Below are positions 1 to 7,553 of a stretch of 9,938 nucleotides of DNA, piece after piece. Where the stretch lies: assembly GCA_023265355.1 (NCBI GenBank), contig JAHFTZ010000045.1, positions 1 to 9,938 on the forward strand, in the 5' to 3' direction. The notes below the pieces were generated by a model that was not told the DNA's origin, ran no database searches, and saw only the letters and a program-made list of their open reading frames with translations. The number at the start of each line of letters is the position of its first letter. Within the stretch, counting starts at the first letter, position 1. A program made the translations under genes and the position numbers. This stretch comes from Terriglobus sp. (lineage in GTDB: Bacteria > Acidobacteriota > Terriglobia > Terriglobales > Acidobacteriaceae).

Positions 1-3000
1 GAGAAGACCTGCGACGTTCTGGATGCGTGTGTCAAGAACCAGGGCTTTGAGATTCTTGGCTGGCGTGACGTGCCCGTGCGCCCCGAGGTGCTCGGCGAGA
101 TTGCGCTGGAGACGATGCCGAAGATTCGGCAACTTCTCGTGACGGACGCAAGCGGCGAAGAGGCCGACGCTGTTGAGCGACGCCTTTATCTTGCGCGCAA
201 AGAGTTCGAGCGTCGCCGCGAGGCTGGCGAGGTCGAAGGGTATATCTGCTCGCTCTCTGTGCGGACGATTGTCTACAAGGCGATGTGCGCGGGACGCCTG
301 TTGCCTGAGTTCTTCCCTGATCTTCAGGATGAGAGCTATATCACTTCGTTTGCTCTCTTTCATCAGAGATATGCGACGAACACGACGCCGACCTGGCATC
401 GCGCGCAGCCGGGACGCCTGCTGGCGCACAACGGAGAGATCAACACCGTATGGGGAAATCGTGCGCGCATGGAAGCGCGCTACTCCACGATGCCTCAGGA
501 GTGCATGCCGATCCTGACGCAAGGCGGAACGGATTCTACGAGCCTCGACGAGACGATCGAACTCATGACCCGCAATGGGCGCACGGTTGCCGAGGCTATT
601 CGGATTCTCTTACCCGCTGCCATCGTCGAACGCGATTCTCCGTTCCTGAAATACCACATGGACATCACTGAGCCCTGGGACGGACCTGCAGCGCTCGGCT
701 TCACCGACGGACGGTACGTCGGCGCAGCGCTGGATCGCAACGGTCTGCGGCCCTGTCGATTTGCCGTGACGAGCGACGGTCTCGTCGTCGCTGGATCGGA
801 GGCAGGTCTTGTAGATCTCGATCCGAACGAGGTCGTTCATACGGGTCGCCTGGGACCGGGCGAGATGCTTGTGCTTGATCTCGAAAAAAAGACGCTCTAT
901 GAGAACGAGGCGCTTCTGGACCTCTTCGATTCGGACCCGATCTATGCCGCGATGGCCGATGATCAGACGGTCTCCGCCGATTGGGTCGAACTGATTCCGA
1001 CCGCGGTGGAAGAGGTCCAGCAGGCCCAGCGCAACTTCGGCTATACGAAGGAAGATGTGCGCATGGTGCTGCAGCCCATGGCTGTTGATGGCAAGGACGC
1101 CGTCTGGTCGATGGGTGACGATACGCCTCTGGCCTATCTCGCGAAGGCGCCGAGGCCGGTTTATGCGTACTTTCGGCAGAGGTTCGCGCAGGTAACAAAT
1201 CCGGCGATCTACCCTCTGCGCGAGGCGGTCGTGGTTTCGCTGCATACGCGCCTGGGACCGTGGTCGCACATGCTGGAGAAGAATGCGCCGCTGCTGGGCA
1301 TGGCCCTGGCTTCGCCGTTCATCTCGCTCGGAAAGATGCAGGCACTGCGCCAGGGTAAGTATCCCCATGCGGAACTGCGGATGAACGAGTTGAACTGCTT
1401 CTTCCTCGCGACTTCCACTCTGGAAGAAGGCATCGAAGACCTCTGCGCAAATGCGGTCAAGATGGTAGAGGGTGGAACGGAGATCCTTCTTCTGACCGAC
1501 AAGCGTGCCACGAATGAGAGACTTCCGATCCCCATGGCGATGGCGCTCAGCGTGGTCCAACAGGCGCTCGTTGAGGCAGGTCTGCGGACAAGGACGGGCA
1601 TTGTCGTGGAAGCAGGTGATGTGCGCGACGTGCATCATGCTGCCGTGCTGATCGGTTATGGAGCGGGAGCGGTCTGCCCGTGGCTGGCGCTGGAGACGGC
1701 GCGTCTGACAGCGGGCGAGGGCGACAATCCGCAGACGCCGGAGAAGAAGATGCTGCGCGCCTTCGATGCTGGTCTGGCCAAGATCATGTCGAAGATGGGC
1801 GTGAGCGTTGTGGACAGTTATCGCGGTGCGTATCAGTTCGACATTCTCGGTCTGAGTCAGAAGGTCGTAGATCGTTGCTTCCCGAAGACACCTGCGCCTC
1901 TTGGCGGTATTGGCTTTGCAGAGCTGGAGCAGCAGTTGCGGCAGCAGTGGGGCGCGGCTCTTACACCTGCTGTGGCTGACGCGAAGCGTGACGATCTGCC
2001 GGACTACGGTTGGGTGAAGTTTCGCAGGGCGGATGTCAGCGAGCCACACATGTGGCAGCCACAGAATGTGAAGGCGCTGCAGAGCGTGGTGGGAAGCGCA
2101 CGCAACGTGCCGCCGCCAGCCGATCCGCGGGCCGCGTTCCAGATCTACTCGAAGAACACGGAAGAGCACGATCCCAATGTGTTGCGCGAGCTTCTGGAGA
2201 TTCGTCCCGCAGGGCCTGAGCTTTCGCTCGACCAGGTGGAAAAGCCGGAGAGTATGTATAAGCGCTTTGTCGCAAGCGCGATGAGTCTCGGGTCCCTGAG
2301 TCCTGAGGCACATTCGACGATCACGATGGCGATGAACACGCTGGGTGGAAAGTCGAACACGGGCGAGGGTGGCGAGGATTCGGATGTTTATCGTCAACAT
2401 CTGTCGAATCGACGCGTCCCGGAGCCAGGCGAGTCCGGGTCGTTCGTCCAAGTAGCGCGCAAGGACGCGAGCGGCGGTGTTGCCGTGATGGAGCCGCTTG
2501 TTCAGGCTCCGGCGGTGCATACGCACCTCAACAACAAAATCAAGCAAGTGGCCTCCGGTCGCTTTGGCGTCACGGCGGAGTATCTGGCACACGCCGAAGA
2601 GATCGAGATCAAAGTAGCGCAGGGCGCAAAACCGGGCGAGGGCGGACAACTGCCCGGACACAAGGTGAGCGGTCTGATCGCGCGCTTGCGTCATGCGCAA
2701 CCGGGCGTTCCGCTGATCTCGCCTCCACCGCATCATGACATCTACTCGATCGAAGATCTGGCGCAGTTGATCCACGATCTGAAGACAGTGAACCCGCGCG
2801 CTGCGGTCGGTGTGAAGCTGGTTTCAAGCTGCGGCGTCGGCACGGTAGCTGCTGGCGTAGCCAAGGCGTATGCCGACTACATCGTGATCGCTGGCAACGT
2901 GGGCGGAACCGGAGCTGCTGCGCTCTCCAGCATCAAGTACGCGGGCAATCCGTGGGAGCTTGGCCTGGCCGAGGCGCAGCAGGTGCTGATTGAAAACGGC

Positions 3001-4218
3001 ATGCGTGGACGCGTTCGTCTGCGAACGGATGGCGGCCTCTCCACGGCGCGCGATGTATTGATCGCTGCGCTTCTGGGAGCGGACGAGTATGCGTTCGGCA
3101 CGGCCGTTCTCGTTGTGCTGGGATGCGATATGGCTCGCCAGTGCCACTTGAATACGTGTCCTACAGGCATTGCGACGCAGAAGCCGGAGTTACGGGCGAA
3201 GTTCCGCGGCAAGCCGGAGCATGTCGTACGCTACTTCGAGCAGCTTGGACAGGATGTCCAGATGTTGCTCGCGCGCTATGGTCTGCCCTCTTTGGAGGCG
3301 GCTGTGGGACGTGTCGATCTGCTGGAGCAGGTGCGCCATGACGGCGGCATCGATCTAACCTCCATGCTGGCCAGGCCGACGAGCGGAGACGTTCGATGGA
3401 TGGGCGTTCGCAACGACCGGCCCCAGACGCGGCCCTCGCTGGAAGAGCAGTTCGTGGCTCCCGCGATGGAAGCTGTCCGTGCAGGCGTCGCCTTCAAGGG
3501 TGAGACCGAGATCGCGAACCGTGACCGTGCTTTCGGTGCGCGGATCGCAGGGGAGATTGCACTCTGGCGCGCAGCGGCGGAGACGCCGGTGGCAAAGCCC
3601 GACGTTCAGTTAACCGTTCACGGAACGGCGGGGCAGAGCTTCGGAGCCTTCGCAGTCGACGGGATGCGGATCGTGCTGGATGGACAGGCAAATGACTTCG
3701 TCGGCAAGGGCCTGAGCGGCGGCGAACTCGTGCTGCGTGCGCGTGGCCTGGCCGCGAAGGACAGTGGGAAGCACACGATCCTCGGGAACGTTGCGCTCTA
3801 CGGTGCTACCGAAGGACGTATGTTTGCTGCGGGGCGCGCGGGCGAGCGTTTCGCTGTGCGTAACTCCGGTGCATGGACGGTCGTGGAAGGTATCGGCGAT
3901 CACGGTTGCGAGTACATGACGGGCGGCGTTGTGGTGGTGATTGGCACCGTCGGCATGAACTTTGGCGCGGGCATGACGGGCGGTATCGCGTGGGTGCTGG
4001 ATGCGGATGGATCATTCCTGAAGCGGAAGCAGTACCACGAGGAGTTCCTGGATCCGCAGCCCTATGCACAGGTCGATCCAACATCACAGGCGCGTCTGCG
4101 CAAACTGCTGGAGCGCCACGCGGAGGTGTCGCAGAGCAGCAAGGCTGCGGCTTTGCTGGCGGACTGGGAGAACGTGGTGAAGGGTTTCATCCGGTTCACG
4201 CCCAAACCTCAGGCATAA
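1..4218 (+). CDS. gltB: Glutamate synthase large (alpha) subunit, 5' end cut by the window edge
   Basis: Catalyses the GOGAT reaction: glutamine is hydrolysed, the ammonia is channelled to 2-oxoglutarate, and reduction yields glutamate (cytoplasmic ammonia assimilation). The frame is open from base 1, so the GTG at 70 is internal. Roughly 100-120 N-terminal codons, including the expected nucleophile Cys of the glutaminase domain, lie outside the window. Visible parts in order: the rest of the class-II glutaminase domain with LAHNGEINT (nt 421-447); the central domain (about nt 1150-2150); the FMN-binding synthase domain with GEGGQLPGHKV (near nt 2640); the 3Fe-4S motif C-x5-C-x4-C (Cys codons at 3124, 3142 and 3157); and the C-terminal GXGXG beta-helix domain with its repeated glycines (about nt 3600-4000). 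The visible 1405 codons fit a full-length protein of about 1500 residues. No frameshift is seen. No gltD follows; a strong terminator does. Identification is very secure. Confidence 0.97.
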   Translation, partial: EKTCDVLDACVKNQGFEILGWRDVPVRPEVLGEIALETMPKIRQLLVTDASGEEADAVERRLYLARKEFERRREAGEVEGYICSLSVRTIVYKAMCAGRLLPEFFPDLQDESYITSFALFHQRYATNTTPTWHRAQPGRLLAHNGEINTVWGNRARMEARYSTMPQECMPILTQGGTDSTSLDETIELMTRNGRTVAEAIRILLPAAIVERDSPFLKYHMDITEPWDGPAALGFTDGRYVGAALDRNGLRPCRFAVTSDGLVVAGSEAGLVDLDPNEVVHTGRLGPGEMLVLDLEKKTLYENEALLDLFDSDPIYAAMADDQTVSADWVELIPTAVEEVQQAQRNFGYTKEDVRMVLQPMAVDGKDAVWSMGDDTPLAYLAKAPRPVYAYFRQRFAQVTNPAIYPLREAVVVSLHTRLGPWSHMLEKNAPLLGMALASPFISLGKMQALRQGKYPHAELRMNELNCFFLATSTLEEGIEDLCANAVKMVEGGTEILLLTDKRATNERLPIPMAMALSVVQQALVEAGLRTRTGIVVEAGDVRDVHHAAVLIGYGAGAVCPWLALETARLTAGEGDNPQTPEKKMLRAFDAGLAKIMSKMGVSVVDSYRGAYQFDILGLSQKVVDRCFPKTPAPLGGIGFAELEQQLRQQWGAALTPAVADAKRDDLPDYGWVKFRRADVSEPHMWQPQNVKALQSVVGSARNVPPPADPRAAFQIYSKNTEEHDPNVLRELLEIRPAGPELSLDQVEKPESMYKRFVASAMSLGSLSPEAHSTITMAMNTLGGKSNTGEGGEDSDVYRQHLSNRRVPEPGESGSFVQVARKDASGGVAVMEPLVQAPAVHTHLNNKIKQVASGRFGVTAEYLAHAEEIEIKVAQGAKPGEGGQLPGHKVSGLIARLRHAQPGVPLISPPPHHDIYSIEDLAQLIHDLKTVNPRAAVGVKLVSSCGVGTVAAGVAKAYADYIVIAGNVGGTGAAALSSIKYAGNPWELGLAEAQQVLIENGMRGRVRLRTDGGLSTARDVLIAALLGADEYAFGTAVLVVLGCDMARQCHLNTCPTGIATQKPELRAKFRGKPEHVVRYFEQLGQDVQMLLARYGLPSLEAAVGRVDLLEQVRHDGGIDLTSMLARPTSGDVRWMGVRNDRPQTRPSLEEQFVAPAMEAVRAGVAFKGETEIANRDRAFGARIAGEIALWRAAAETPVAKPDVQLTVHGTAGQSFGAFAVDGMRIVLDGQANDFVGKGLSGGELVLRARGLAAKDSGKHTILGNVALYGATEGRMFAAGRAGERFAVRNSGAWTVVEGIGDHGCEYMTGGVVVVIGTVGMNFGAGMTGGIAWVLDADGSFLKRKQYHEEFLDPQPYAQVDPTSQARLRKLLERHAEVSQSSKAAALLADWENVVKGFIRFTPKPQA

Positions 4219-4233
4219 AACATGCTGAACATT

Positions 4234-4280
4234 CGGGTGTCCCGTACCTCGTACTCTTGCGAGGTACTACGGGACACCCG
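4234..4280 (+). terminator. Strong hairpin terminator after gltB
   Basis: The left arm (4234-4251) begins CGGGTGTCCC and ends GTACCTCG. The right arm (4260-4280) is its complement with a single 3-nt bulge (TAC, 4268-4270), giving 18 base pairs around an 8-nt loop. The T-rich run TTTACTTTCT follows at 4281. It lies 16 nt after the gltB stop codon, as expected for an intrinsic terminator. The U-tract is interrupted, so release may be aided by the second hairpin downstream. Confidence 0.8.
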
Positions 4281-4303
4281 TTTACTTTCTCATCCTGCGG
4301 CAA

Positions 4304-4333
4304 AGCGGAGGATCTGCTTTCTCCGCTCTTTTT
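4304..4333 (+). terminator. Second hairpin with T-tract, tandem terminator
   Basis: AGCGGAG (4304-4310) pairs with CTCCGCT (4321-4327) across a 10-nt loop. It is followed by C and five Ts (4329-4333), the classic stem plus U-tract layout. It sits 23 nt beyond the first hairpin and probably acts as back-up for the gltB transcript. Confidence 0.6.
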
Positions 4334-4425
4334 CTAGATCCGGTTTGTGCGCTCCGAGCGAAATGGAGCACGAGTTTCTGTGTCGAATTCGGATCCGCGA
4401 TTGTGCACAGCCGGGGTTACGCATG

Positions 4426-4431
4426 TAGGAT
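4426..4431 (+). promoter_or_regulatory. Possible -10 box for the acyl-CoA ligase gene
   Basis: TAGGAT matches the TAnnnT -10 pattern and lies between the gltB terminators and the ligase gene. No good -35 element is seen at 16-18 nt upstream. Transcription would start near 4438, downstream of the GTG at 4403. This fits a translation start at one of the ATGs between 4454 and 4472. Weak evidence on its own. Confidence 0.25.
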
Positions 4432-4471
4432 TCTGTTGCGCGGGTGTGCGCCGATGAGGATGGCTGGACCG

Positions 4472-6220
4472 ATGAAGTTGACGACGTTGAACGATGTTCT
4501 GTTAATCGCTGGCAGTAAGGGTGAAGCGACCGTTGCCATGAGGCAGGATGCGGGTGGTGCATGGCATTCCATCGCCTCTTCCGAAATGATGGGGTATGTG
4601 CGTGGCCTGGCGGCGTGGCTTCGCGCGCAGGGTGTGGCCAAGGGGGATCGCGTCGCCCTGATAGCGGAAAATCGCTGGGAGTGGGCCGTGACGGATTTTG
4701 CCACCATGGCCGTGGGAGCTGTCGGCGTTCCATTATTTCCAACGTTGACCGCAGATCAAACGGCGGCGCAGCTGAAAGACTCCGGAGCGAAAATCTGCGT
4801 CGTCTCGACGGTGGACCTCGCAAAGAAAGTATTGGTTTCGCAAAAAAATACGTCGGTTGAGATTGTCGTGGTGATGGAGGCTAAGGAGCCTCTTGCAGGT
4901 GTGGTGATGTTTGCCGATGTGTCTTCGACTGCTCCGAATGCGGACTTCGACACATTGCTGAAGAGCATAGGTCCGGACGATCTCGCAACGATCATTTACA
5001 CCTCGGGCACGACCGGCGATGCGAAGGGCGTCATGCTGACGCATGGCAACGTTGCGTCGAATCTCTCTATGACGACAGACTTATACGGTTTCTTCGCTGC
5101 GAAGGATAGCTGTGTATCTTTCCTCCCGTTGAGCCATGTAACGGCCCGGCATATCGACTATCTCTTTTACGCCTTGGATGTGACCGTGGCCTACTGCGGG
5201 AAGGTGGAACGCCTCCTACCGGCCTTCCAGGCGGTGAAACCGACGATCTTTGTCGCCGTGCCACGGCTCTATGAGCGGATCCGCCACTCGGTGGAACAGA
5301 AGAGCGCCGCCAGTCCGGTGAAGAAGAAGATCCTTGCCTGGGCCATTGGTGTGGGACGGAAACACCAAAAGACCCTGTTGGCGGGAAAGACCCCCAGCTC
5401 TCTGGCTTGGAAGCTGGCGAACAAGCTGGTCTACAGCAAAGTAAAGGCGGCATTCGGTGGCCGTGTCGAGACGTTTATCGCTGGCGGAGCACCACTCGGG
5501 CTCGATCTTGCAAATTGGTTTGCGGATGCAGCCATCCTCATCCGTGAGGGCTATGGGTTGACCGAGACCTCTCCCGTGATCTCAGTGAATCTTCCCGGCA
5601 GACACAAGATCGGGACCACCGGCCCAACGATGCCAAACCTGGAGTGCAGGATCGCAGACGACGGCGAACTCGAGGTGCGTGGTCCCAGCGTCTTCAAAGG
5701 GTACTGGCAGAAGCCTGAGGCTACTGCGGAGGCCATCAATCCCGAAGGCTGGTTTCATACCGGCGACGTCGGAAACATCGATGCCGAGGGCTTCCTGACG
5801 ATTACGGACCGGAAGCGCGAGTTAATCAAGACCACAAACGGAAAGTTCATTGCTCCCCAGCCGATTGAGAACAGGTTGAAGGTCAGCAGTCTGATTGGAT
5901 ATGCAGCTCTCCAGGGGGACGGACGGAAGTTTATCTCCGTTCTGATGACGCCGAACTTTGCAACCCTGGAAGCACAGGGCATCAAGGGGGAGCGCGAGGC
6001 TCTGGTGAAGGATGCAGCGGTACTGTCCTTGTATCAGGCCGATATTGAACGCGTGAATGAGACGCTTGCACCCTTTGAGAAGATCAAGAAGTTTCGCCTG
6101 TTGCCCGTGGAGTGGGGGATCGATACCGGCGAAGTGACCCCGAGCATGAAGCTGAAACGGCGCATCGTGGCGCAGAAGCATGCAGCGGACATTGCGTCCA
6201 TGTATGGCGGGGAAGACTAA
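4472..6220 (+). CDS. Long-chain fatty-acid--CoA ligase (AMP-forming)
   Basis: Activates fatty acids to acyl-CoA through an acyl-adenylate, using ATP and CoA. It belongs to the ANL superfamily and resembles FadD15/ACSL-type ligases. Motifs, numbered from ATG 4472 (582 residues): P-loop YTSGTTGDAKGV (176-187), GYGLTETSP (360-368), GWFHTGD (426-432), hinge motif TDRKRELIK (445-453), then NGKFIAPQPIE, and the C-terminal MKLKRR, where K560 is the likely catalytic lysine. VPRLYERIR in the middle is typical of the long-chain group. Start choice: the frame is open back to GTG 4403, with further ATGs at 4454 and 4460. I prefer 4472 because MKLTTLNDV resembles family N-termini and the purine-rich GAGG at 4456-4459 lies 12 nt upstream; 4454 remains possible. 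The gene follows the gltB terminators and is probably transcribed separately. Chain-length preference cannot be read from sequence. Confidence 0.93.
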   Translation: MKLTTLNDVLLIAGSKGEATVAMRQDAGGAWHSIASSEMMGYVRGLAAWLRAQGVAKGDRVALIAENRWEWAVTDFATMAVGAVGVPLFPTLTADQTAAQLKDSGAKICVVSTVDLAKKVLVSQKNTSVEIVVVMEAKEPLAGVVMFADVSSTAPNADFDTLLKSIGPDDLATIIYTSGTTGDAKGVMLTHGNVASNLSMTTDLYGFFAAKDSCVSFLPLSHVTARHIDYLFYALDVTVAYCGKVERLLPAFQAVKPTIFVAVPRLYERIRHSVEQKSAASPVKKKILAWAIGVGRKHQKTLLAGKTPSSLAWKLANKLVYSKVKAAFGGRVETFIAGGAPLGLDLANWFADAAILIREGYGLTETSPVISVNLPGRHKIGTTGPTMPNLECRIADDGELEVRGPSVFKGYWQKPEATAEAINPEGWFHTGDVGNIDAEGFLTITDRKRELIKTTNGKFIAPQPIENRLKVSSLIGYAALQGDGRKFISVLMTPNFATLEAQGIKGEREALVKDAAVLSLYQADIERVNETLAPFEKIKKFRLLPVEWGIDTGEVTPSMKLKRRIVAQKHAADIASMYGGED

Positions 6221-6257
6221 GGCGTTATTGGCGGAGGAGTTAAGAGAAAGATTGTGC

Positions 6258-6286
6258 TTGAAACGCTGTGGAAAAGAGGGTACAAA
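6258..6286 (+). promoter_or_regulatory. Candidate sigma-70 type promoter for the small HTH gene
   Basis: TTGAAA (6258-6263, five of six matches to TTGACA) is separated by 17 nt from TACAAA (6281-6286, four of six matches to TATAAT). It lies in the 131-nt gap after the acyl-CoA ligase. Transcription would start near 6293 and give a leader of about 60 nt containing a small GGAGA/TCTCC hairpin (6302-6314). Spacing is ideal, but the -10 match is modest. Confidence 0.4.
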
Positions 6287-6351
6287 CGGTAGGCTGGCTG
6301 AGGAGAGGTTCTCCGGAAGCCGACGTGATCCCCGAAAAGTTTTGGAGTTTT

Positions 6352-6603
6352 ATGGCTACGGCACAGCAGGTGGCAGTTCGTGAAGTGATGGATATACGGC
6401 AGGCCGCCGACTATCTTGGCATTAGCGGAGATACGCTCTACCGCTACGCGTCGGAGGGTTTCGTGCCCGCCTTCAAGCTGGGAAATCGCTGGCGCTTCAA
6501 AAAGAGTCTTCTGGATAGCTGGATGGACCGCCAAAGCGGCGTGGTCGCAACTCCCACGGCTCCGGAACCGAAGCAGAAAAAGCCTGTGCGTTCGGCGCTT
6601 TAG
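6352..6603 (+). CDS. Small excisionase-family (MerR-like HTH) DNA-binding protein
   Basis: An 83-residue protein, essentially one winged helix-turn-helix domain of the excisionase/HTH_17 type. Residues 13-61 show the hallmark pattern: MDIRQAADYLGIS (first helices), then TLYRYASEGFVPAFKLGNRWRF read as recognition helix plus wing, then a closing helix KSLLDSWMDRQ. A short basic, proline-rich tail follows (about residues 67-83). The expected role is sequence-specific DNA binding; the target is unknown. Start choice: ATG 6352 has GGAG at 6344-6347, four nt upstream. The frame is open to GTG 6268, but that stretch looks unlike the family. No integrase, transposase or phage gene is adjacent, so it is more likely a stand-alone regulator than a recombination factor. 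It is followed by a strong hairpin. Confidence 0.85.
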   Translation: MATAQQVAVREVMDIRQAADYLGISGDTLYRYASEGFVPAFKLGNRWRFKKSLLDSWMDRQSGVVATPTAPEPKQKKPVRSAL

Positions 6604-6617
6604 AGTTTGTTTGAAGT

Positions 6618-6647
6618 TGAGAGGCCCGGAGTGATCCGGGCCTCTCA
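6618..6647. terminator. Perfect hairpin between convergent genes, probable shared terminator
   Basis: Thirteen perfectly paired bases (6618-6630 with 6635-6647; core GAGAGGCCCGGA) close a GTGA tetraloop. It begins 14 nt after the HTH gene stop and ends 2 nt before the stop codon of the opposite-strand phosphoesterase gene. It can therefore form at the 3' end of both transcripts. U-tracts are poor on both sides (CTTTA on the plus strand, AACTTCAA on the minus strand), so efficiency is uncertain. Confidence 0.7.
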
Positions 6648-6649
6648 CT

Positions 6650-7507
6650 TTAAGCCTTGAGCGTAAAAAAGGTGATCTCCGGGGGAGCCCTGAAACGTAG
6701 AGGAAGATGGATCGTCCCCAGGCCCCGGTTGACATAGAGAAGGGTTGGACCGAGCTGGAACGGTCCCTGGATATACTTTTGCCCGTGCTCAGGAAGGGCA
6801 TACCGCATGACGAACGGGACATTGATCTGGCCGCCGTGGGTATGCCCGGTAAGAAACAGGTCACAACGGCGTTTCATAGTTGCGCAGAATTTGATCACTT
6901 TGTCGGCAAAATCGGGTTCGTGTCCCAGAAGGACGACGGGGTTCTTCTGAGTAGGAGGCATGGCCGCGTTCAGATTCGGATGCTGAAAGAGAGAATCTGA
7001 CACGCCGGAGAGCCAGATGCGGTCCCCGCGAAGATCGAGCGGGATAAATTTATCTCTCAGAACACTGAGGCCCTGGTCTTCCAGCGCCGAGGTAACGCCC
7101 TCCGGATCTGCGGTATCGTGGTTTCCCAAGCTGGCATAGCGCAACGGGCAATTCAGCTTGGAAAGGACGGCGGCGCAGTCCGTCGCGTTCTTGAGGTTGT
7201 TGGTGTTGTCGTCGTGATCGGCGGTGATGAAGTCGCCGGTGAGGGCGACCAGATTGGGATTCAGAGAGTTGACTACCTCCACGGCATGCTCGACGAGGCT
7301 CGTTTCATCGAACGGACCGAAGTGGAAGTCGGAGAGCTGAGCAATGGTGAAGTTGTGGAAGGCCGGGGGCAGATCGGGGATGTATACGTCATGGCGGACG
7401 AGCGTCAGGTGGAGACGCCCGGGACCCCAGGCATAGAGTCCCGGCGAAGCCGCAGCGGCGAGGGTAACTCCGGTTCCGGCTAAAAATTGGCGGCGAGTGA
7501 GGGCCAT
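6650..7507 (-). CDS. Tat-exported metallophosphoesterase (calcineurin-like)
   Basis: A 285-residue dinuclear-metal phosphoesterase. The N-terminus has a twin-arginine signal, TRRQFLAG (residues 4-11), followed by a hydrophobic Ala/Gly/Thr-rich stretch to about residue 26. This predicts export of the folded, metal-loaded enzyme across the inner membrane. All metal-binding motifs are present in order: D60-x-H62 (LSDFHFG), GD92F, GN129HD, GH196EPD and GH222THGGQ. The arrangement resembles YkuE-like membrane-associated phosphoesterases. The substrate (lipid, nucleotide or other phosphoester) cannot be told from sequence. The start at 7507 is fixed by the RR motif being five residues in. No Shine-Dalgarno sequence precedes it; a TAGAAT box lies 6 nt upstream, suggesting a leaderless mRNA. 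It is divergent from the peptidase gene and convergent with the HTH gene, so it is a single-gene transcription unit. Confidence 0.92.
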   Translation of the reverse strand: MALTRRQFLAGTGVTLAAAASPGLYAWGPGRLHLTLVRHDVYIPDLPPAFHNFTIAQLSDFHFGPFDETSLVEHAVEVVNSLNPNLVALTGDFITADHDDNTNNLKNATDCAAVLSKLNCPLRYASLGNHDTADPEGVTSALEDQGLSVLRDKFIPLDLRGDRIWLSGVSDSLFQHPNLNAAMPPTQKNPVVLLGHEPDFADKVIKFCATMKRRCDLFLTGHTHGGQINVPFVMRYALPEHGQKYIQGPFQLGPTLLYVNRGLGTIHLPLRFRAPPEITFFTLKA

Positions 7508-7513
7508 AGGGTG

Positions 7514-7519
7514 ATTCTA
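7514..7519 (-). promoter_or_regulatory. -10 box, leaderless promoter of the metallophosphoesterase gene
   Basis: Read on the minus strand, TAGAAT (five of six matches to TATAAT) is followed by six bases, CACCCT, and then the ATG. Transcription from this box would start at or within a base or two of the start codon. No purine-rich ribosome-binding site is present. No convincing -35 element is seen. It forms half of an inverted repeat with the box at 7542-7548. Confidence 0.5.
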
Positions 7520-7541
7520 GTGGTTAGGGCCGCAAGACGTT

Positions 7542-7547
7542 TAGAAT
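7542..7547 (+). promoter_or_regulatory. -10 box, leaderless promoter of the Xaa-Pro peptidase gene
   Basis: TAGAAT is followed by six bases, CGTCAG, and then ATG 7554, the same geometry as on the opposite strand. No Shine-Dalgarno sequence lies between. The surrounding 13 bases (7541-7553) match 11 of 13 positions of the stretch at 8682-8694 upstream of accB, which supports a real promoter element. A -35 element is not evident. Confidence 0.5.
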
Positions 7548-7553
7548 CGTCAG

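Noticed and set aside
610..2775. A 721-codon open frame on the minus strand inside gltB
   Set aside because: It lies wholly opposite a well-conserved gene. Its translation is rich in Arg, His and Cys and shows no recognisable domain. Long antisense frames are a by-product of GC-rich codon usage in the real gene.
3873..4337. A 154-codon plus-strand frame running past the gltB stop
   Set aside because: Out of frame with gltB, low-complexity Gly/Arg-rich translation, and its end runs through the two terminator hairpins.
4333..4396. XbaI (TCTAGA), EcoRI (GAATTC) and BamHI (GGATCC) sites close together, like a cloning linker
   Set aside because: They sit in ordinary intergenic sequence flanked by native genes, with no vector sequence around them. 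Three six-base palindromes in 64 nt can arise by chance.
6253..6292. A purine-rich GGAGGAG just after the ligase stop followed by a GTG/TTG and a very short frame
   Set aside because: The frame from GTG 6254 has only 12 codons, and the spacing is too long for a good ribosome-binding site. The stretch is better read as the promoter region of the HTH gene.
7118..7483. A 121-codon plus-strand frame opposite the metallophosphoesterase
   Set aside because: The minus-strand gene has a complete motif set and a Tat signal. The plus-strand frame is a Val/Gly-rich shadow of it.
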